A DNA stretch of 64,000 nucleotides from W-Chloroflexi-9 sp045863195 (lineage in GTDB: Bacteria > Chloroflexota > Dehalococcoidia > UBA2979). The translations under genes and the position numbers were made by a program. Numbering within the stretch: position 1 is the first letter of the stretch; the number at the start of each line of letters is the position of its first letter. Under the pieces are notes generated by a model, which saw only the letters and a program-made list of their open reading frames with translations, was not told the origin of the DNA and did not search any database. This document shows, one piece after another, positions 60,833 to 64,000 of the stretch. Where the stretch lies: contig BTUI01000008.1 of assembly GCA_045863195.1 (NCBI GenBank), forward strand, positions 62,001 through 126,000, in the 5' to 3' direction.

Positions 60833-60958
60833 CTACTTCAGGGTCTTGTTGATCCCCTGGTTCGAGCGCTTCTGCGCCTCCTGCTTCGCCATCGCCTTGG
60901 CGTTCTTCGTGACGTCGCCACCACGGAGCAGTTTCGAGATCAGGTTGAGCGGGTTCAT
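60833..60958 (-). CDS. 41-residue basic miniprotein
   Basis: Short ORF with a strong ribosome site GAAGGAG, 6 nt before the ATG. The product starts MNPLNLISKLLRGGD, an amphipathic helix, and continues with a Lys/Ala/Gln-rich segment ending INKTLK. No family is recognised. It is convergent with DUF1003, whose stop is 12 nt away. Confidence 0.6.
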   Translation of the reverse strand: MNPLNLISKLLRGGDVTKNAKAMAKQEAQKRSNQGINKTLK

Positions 60959-61038
60959 CGTGCTCTCCTTCGGGCGTCCCGTTGCGGGGCGCGCGTGGGC
61001 CTCACTGTACGCCGTCCGAGGATGCCCGGAGGCGCGGA

Positions 61039-62223
61039 TCAGCGCGCCAGCGCGTCGTACACCGCCTTCGCCAGGCGCTGGCCGCGCGGGTCCATGGCGC
61101 CGCTGACACCCCCGGCCGTGCTCATCCGGTTCATCGCGTAGCCGAAGGCGACCCGGTGCACCGGGTCCGCGAAGCCCTGCGATCCGCCGGCGCCGCCGTG
61201 GCCGAACGCGGACGGCGGCCGCACGTCGCCGAGTTCCTCGAACGGGAGCATGAAGCCGAGCGTCCGGCGCGTGAGGCCGGCGATCACCAGGTCCTGCGAG
61301 GCGACCTGCAGCGCCGCCGCCCGCTCGATGTCCGCCGGCGACATCAGGCGGATGCCGTCCACCTCACCGCCGTTGGCGAGCGGCGTGTAGACGCGGGCGA
61401 GGGATCGGGCGTTGCCATGGCCGTTCATGCCCGGCATTTCCGCCTCCCGCCATTCCGGGCTGTTCGGAGCGCCGGCGTAGGCGGGCCCCGCGAGCAGCAT
61501 CGCGCGGGCACGGGGCGAGTCCGGCGCGGGTGGCGTGGCGGGCGGCGCACCCGGTGACGCCGGCGGTGGGGGCTCGCGGTGGATCTCGGCGACGCGGTGG
61601 TGCTCGGAGGCGGGGAGGCCGACCCAGAAGTCCGCGCCGAGCGGCCCCGTCACCGTTTCGCGCAGGACGGCGCTGAACGAGGGCGCGCCCGCCGCCCGCC
61701 GGATCACCTCGCCGACCAGCCAGCCGTAGGTCACGGCGTGGTAGCCGTTGGCCGTGCCCGGCTCCCACAGCGGGTGGCTGGCGGCGAGCGCGGCGCAGAT
61801 CGCCGCCCAGTCGCGCGCGATTCCGGGCGTCTTCTCGCCCTCGATGTCCACGAGACCGGCCTGGTGGCTGAACAGATACTTCACCGGCATCGCGTCCTTG
61901 CCGGCCTGCGCGAACTCCGGCCAGTACCGCGCGACGGGTGCCTCGAAGTCGATCAGCCCGCGCGAGGCGAGGACGTGCCCCGCCGTGGCGGCGACCCCCT
62001 TCGTGGAGGACCAGACGTTCACGAGCGTGTCGCGCTCCCACGGGCGGGTCCGCGCCTCGTCGGCCCAGCCGCCCCAGAGGTCGACGACCGTGCGGCCCTC
62101 GACGGTGACGCAGACGGACGCGCCGGTCTCCCCGCCGGCCGCGAAGTTCGCCGCGAAGGCGTCCGCCACGGCCTGGAAGGCCGGGTCGCAGTCGCCGTGG
62201 ATCGGGGTGTCGGGTGTGGACAT
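61039..62223 (-). CDS. Serine hydrolase of the class C beta-lactamase family (EstB-like)
   Basis: 394 residues. The SxxK motif is VWSSTKGVAATA near residue 73; the second motif is YHAVTYGWLVGEV near 161; the third region is FGHGGAGGSQGFADP, where HGG replaces KTG. PVKYLFSHQAGL and YWPEFAQAGKDAM are closely shared with the enzyme at 33664-34767. It is likely an esterase. TACAAT and GGAGG precede the ATG. Confidence 0.87.
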   Translation of the reverse strand: MSTPDTPIHGDCDPAFQAVADAFAANFAAGGETGASVCVTVEGRTVVDLWGGWADEARTRPWERDTLVNVWSSTKGVAATAGHVLASRGLIDFEAPVARYWPEFAQAGKDAMPVKYLFSHQAGLVDIEGEKTPGIARDWAAICAALAASHPLWEPGTANGYHAVTYGWLVGEVIRRAAGAPSFSAVLRETVTGPLGADFWVGLPASEHHRVAEIHREPPPPASPGAPPATPPAPDSPRARAMLLAGPAYAGAPNSPEWREAEMPGMNGHGNARSLARVYTPLANGGEVDGIRLMSPADIERAAALQVASQDLVIAGLTRRTLGFMLPFEELGDVRPPSAFGHGGAGGSQGFADPVHRVAFGYAMNRMSTAGGVSGAMDPRGQRLAKAVYDALAR

Positions 62224-62309
62224 GCTGCCTCCGGGTGATCGCGGGACGGCGGGATTGTACGCCGGGTGTGCGCCTGAGCCTGACGGCGCACCGTGTTATC
62301 GTCCGGCTG

Positions 62310-63503
62310 ATGACCACTGCAGAGCCCGCGCCGCCCCTCATCAGCGACCCGTCCGAGGTTGCCTCGATCGCCTCGGAGATCGCGCGTTTCGGCTCGTTCT
62401 CGCTCGACCTGGAGTTCATGACGGAGGGGCGGTACGTCGCAGAACTGTCGCTCGTCCAGGTCGGGTGGGGCGACCCAGAGTCGCCGAACGTGGCCGCGAT
62501 CGACCCGCTGAAGGTGGATGCGCGCCCGGTCGTCGACCTGGTCGGGGACCCCTCGGTCACGACCGTTATCCACTCCGCGCAGGCCGACCTTGCGCTCATC
62601 GGCGCGGTGTTCCAGGTACGCGGCCGGAACGTGGTGGACACGCAGATCGGCGCGGCGTTCCTCGGCTTCGGCGACCAGATCGGGTACGGCGCGCTGGTGG
62701 AGCGGATGTCCGGCATCCACCTGGACAAGGGCGCCCAGTTCACCGAGTGGTCGCGCCGCCCCCTCTCCGACGAGCAGATCCGCTACGCCCTGGACGACGT
62801 GCGCTACCTGCCGAGCGCGTGGCGCCGGCTTCACGAGGACCTGGCGACGCGAGGCCGCCTCGACTGGGTGCGCGAGGAGTGCGACCGGCTGGCGGAGACG
62901 TGGGCCGAGCGCATCCCGCCGGAGGAGATGTTCCGCCGCATCCGTGGCTGGAACGCGCTCCGGCCGCGCCAACAGGGCGCGCTGCGCGCCCTCGCCGCGT
63001 GGCGGGAGGCGGAGGCGCTGCGCTCCAACCGCCCGCCCGCGTGGCTGGTGAACGACCGCACGATGCTGGAGATTGCCCGCCGCCCCCCGAACTCGCTCGA
63101 CGAACTCCGCGCGGTGCGCGGCATGGGCGAGGGCACCGCAGCGCGCTACGGCCAGGCGATCATCGAGGCCGCCCGGCGCGGGATGGACGAGCCGCCGCCG
63201 GCCGAGGCGACCCCACCCCGCCTGCCGAACCTGGGGCAGTCGTGGCCGGCGATCCTCAGCGGGATCGTGCAGGCGCGCTGTCGCGAGGCTTCCATCGCGT
63301 CGCGGTTCGTCGCGACGCGGCGAGAGATCGACGATGTGATCGCATGGTGGCTGGTGGGTGACCGCTCGCAGGAGCCGGACATCCCGCTGCTCAGCGGCTG
63401 GCGGCGCGAGATGGTCGGCGCGGACATCCTCGAGTGGCTGCGCGGCGAGACGGCGGTCGTCGTCGACCCGGACACCGAGGCCGGCCTGTCCATTCGGCGG
63501 TAG
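62310..63503 (+). CDS. rnd: Ribonuclease D
   Basis: 397 residues. The DEDDy exonuclease motifs are SLDLEFMTEGRY (Asp, Glu), HSAQADLALI (Asp) and YALDDVRYL (Tyr, Asp). An HRDC domain (RQQGALRALAAWREAEALRS) and a second HRDC-like region follow, as in RNase D. It trims tRNA and other small RNA 3' ends. Divergent from the EstB-like gene. Confidence 0.92.
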   Translation: MTTAEPAPPLISDPSEVASIASEIARFGSFSLDLEFMTEGRYVAELSLVQVGWGDPESPNVAAIDPLKVDARPVVDLVGDPSVTTVIHSAQADLALIGAVFQVRGRNVVDTQIGAAFLGFGDQIGYGALVERMSGIHLDKGAQFTEWSRRPLSDEQIRYALDDVRYLPSAWRRLHEDLATRGRLDWVREECDRLAETWAERIPPEEMFRRIRGWNALRPRQQGALRALAAWREAEALRSNRPPAWLVNDRTMLEIARRPPNSLDELRAVRGMGEGTAARYGQAIIEAARRGMDEPPPAEATPPRLPNLGQSWPAILSGIVQARCREASIASRFVATRREIDDVIAWWLVGDRSQEPDIPLLSGWRREMVGADILEWLRGETAVVVDPDTEAGLSIRR

Positions 63504-63554
63504 CGCGGCGAATTGGCCCGCGCGCGCCGGCCTGCCGAGGCGTAGACTCCCGCC

Positions 63555-64000
63555 ATGACAGCGACTTCCCGCCCCGGCTTCCTCGTGCGCCAGTTCCCGG
63601 CGCTCGGGTCGCGTGACTACACGCTGCTCTTCATCAACTCCGTGTTCGCCGCCGGGGCGAACTGGGCGCTGCTACTCGCGCGCGGGTGGCTGGTCTTCGA
63701 CATCACCGGGTCATCGGCCGCCGTGGGCCTCGTCACCTTCTCGGGGATGGCCCCGTTTGTCTTCGCCTCGCCGCTCGCGGGGGCGCTCGCCGACCGCATG
63801 GACCGGCGGCTGCTCTCGATCTGGGCGGCGTACATCAGCCTGATCGGCACCGTCGGCCTGGCGATCGTCACCATCGCCGGGGTGGTCGAGGTCTGGCACG
63901 TGGTGGTCTTCTCGCTCCTCGGCGGCATTTCGCGCGCCGTGCAGCAGCCGGCGTCGAACTCCATGACGCCCAGCCTGGTGGCGCCGGAGCATCTTCTGAA
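63555..64000 (+). CDS. MFS transporter (partial, 3' end outside window)
   Basis: The first 148 residues of an MFS_3-type transporter. PALGSRDYTLLFINSVFAAG at the start and LAGALADRMDRRLLSI (motif A) match the subfamily of the full-length gene at 25161-26453. The gene is cut by the right edge. TAGACT lies 6 nt upstream of the ATG, a leaderless arrangement. Confidence 0.85.
   Translation, partial: MTATSRPGFLVRQFPALGSRDYTLLFINSVFAAGANWALLLARGWLVFDITGSSAAVGLVTFSGMAPFVFASPLAGALADRMDRRLLSIWAAYISLIGTVGLAIVTIAGVVEVWHVVVFSLLGGISRAVQQPASNSMTPSLVAPEHLL

Overview
The window is about 70 % GC, densely coded, and has no gap longer than 300 bases, no rRNA, no recognisable tRNA and no CRISPR array. Gene content suggests an aerobic bacterium that uses menaquinone: a menF-D-H-A-C-E cluster, glycolate oxidase glcDEF, citrate synthase, AMP-forming acetyl-CoA synthetase, alanine dehydrogenase, and a SufR-C-B-D-Rieske-S-U-T iron-sulfur operon. 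Together with many apparently leaderless genes, this fits a high-GC Chloroflexota (Dehalococcoidia/Tepidiforma-like) better than an actinobacterium. The assignment is inferred from gene content, not from a marker gene.

Layout. 1-9508 is almost all minus strand: MFS transporter, alanine dehydrogenase overlapping a formyl-THF hydrolase-like gene, DNA glycosylase, P-loop kinase, PAS histidine kinase, and a FabG / methylmalonyl-CoA mutase / MaoC acyl-CoA group. 9640-16290 is the plus-strand suf operon behind an AT-rich promoter island. 16306-18807 holds a degenerate Rieske-like membrane protein and a lone peptide-type binding lipoprotein. 18804-22798 is glcDEF, divergent from an IMPase-family phosphatase with overlapping -10 elements. 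23650-31746 carries a KPAA-repeat miniprotein, a methyltransferase/cupredoxin pair, an MFS transporter, a coupled Lon-like protease / APC permease / HAD hydrolase set and an NmrA-like protein. 31859-34767 is a plus-strand set (quinone oxidoreductase, alpha/beta hydrolase, beta-lactamase-fold enzyme). 34793-46506 is again minus strand: small proteins, DinB, a NucS-like nuclease, citrate synthase, two lipoproteins, acetyl-CoA synthetase, CapA, a PLD/Mrr_N-type nuclease, a phosphotriesterase and a degenerate M28 peptidase. 46509-59488 holds a metzincin, a zinc-ribbon membrane protein, the men cluster, a collagen-like protein and a PHP-hotdog fusion with its hotdog partner. 59555-64000 holds a probable selenoprotein, DUF1003, a miniprotein, a second beta-lactamase-fold enzyme, RNase D and a partial MFS gene.

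The most notable item is at 59555-60229 (minus). A DsbA/FrnE-family thiol oxidoreductase is interrupted by an in-frame TGA exactly at the first Cys of its CPWC active site, and a bSECIS-like hairpin follows the TGA. It reads as a UPWC selenoprotein that ordinary gene callers would truncate. Second is an uninterrupted fusion of a complete PHP phosphoesterase domain to a MaoC-type hotdog domain, coupled to a second hotdog gene; both hotdogs lack the usual catalytic His. Two probable nuclease genes (36356-37366 and 43223-44077) have lower GC than their neighbours and may be recently acquired.
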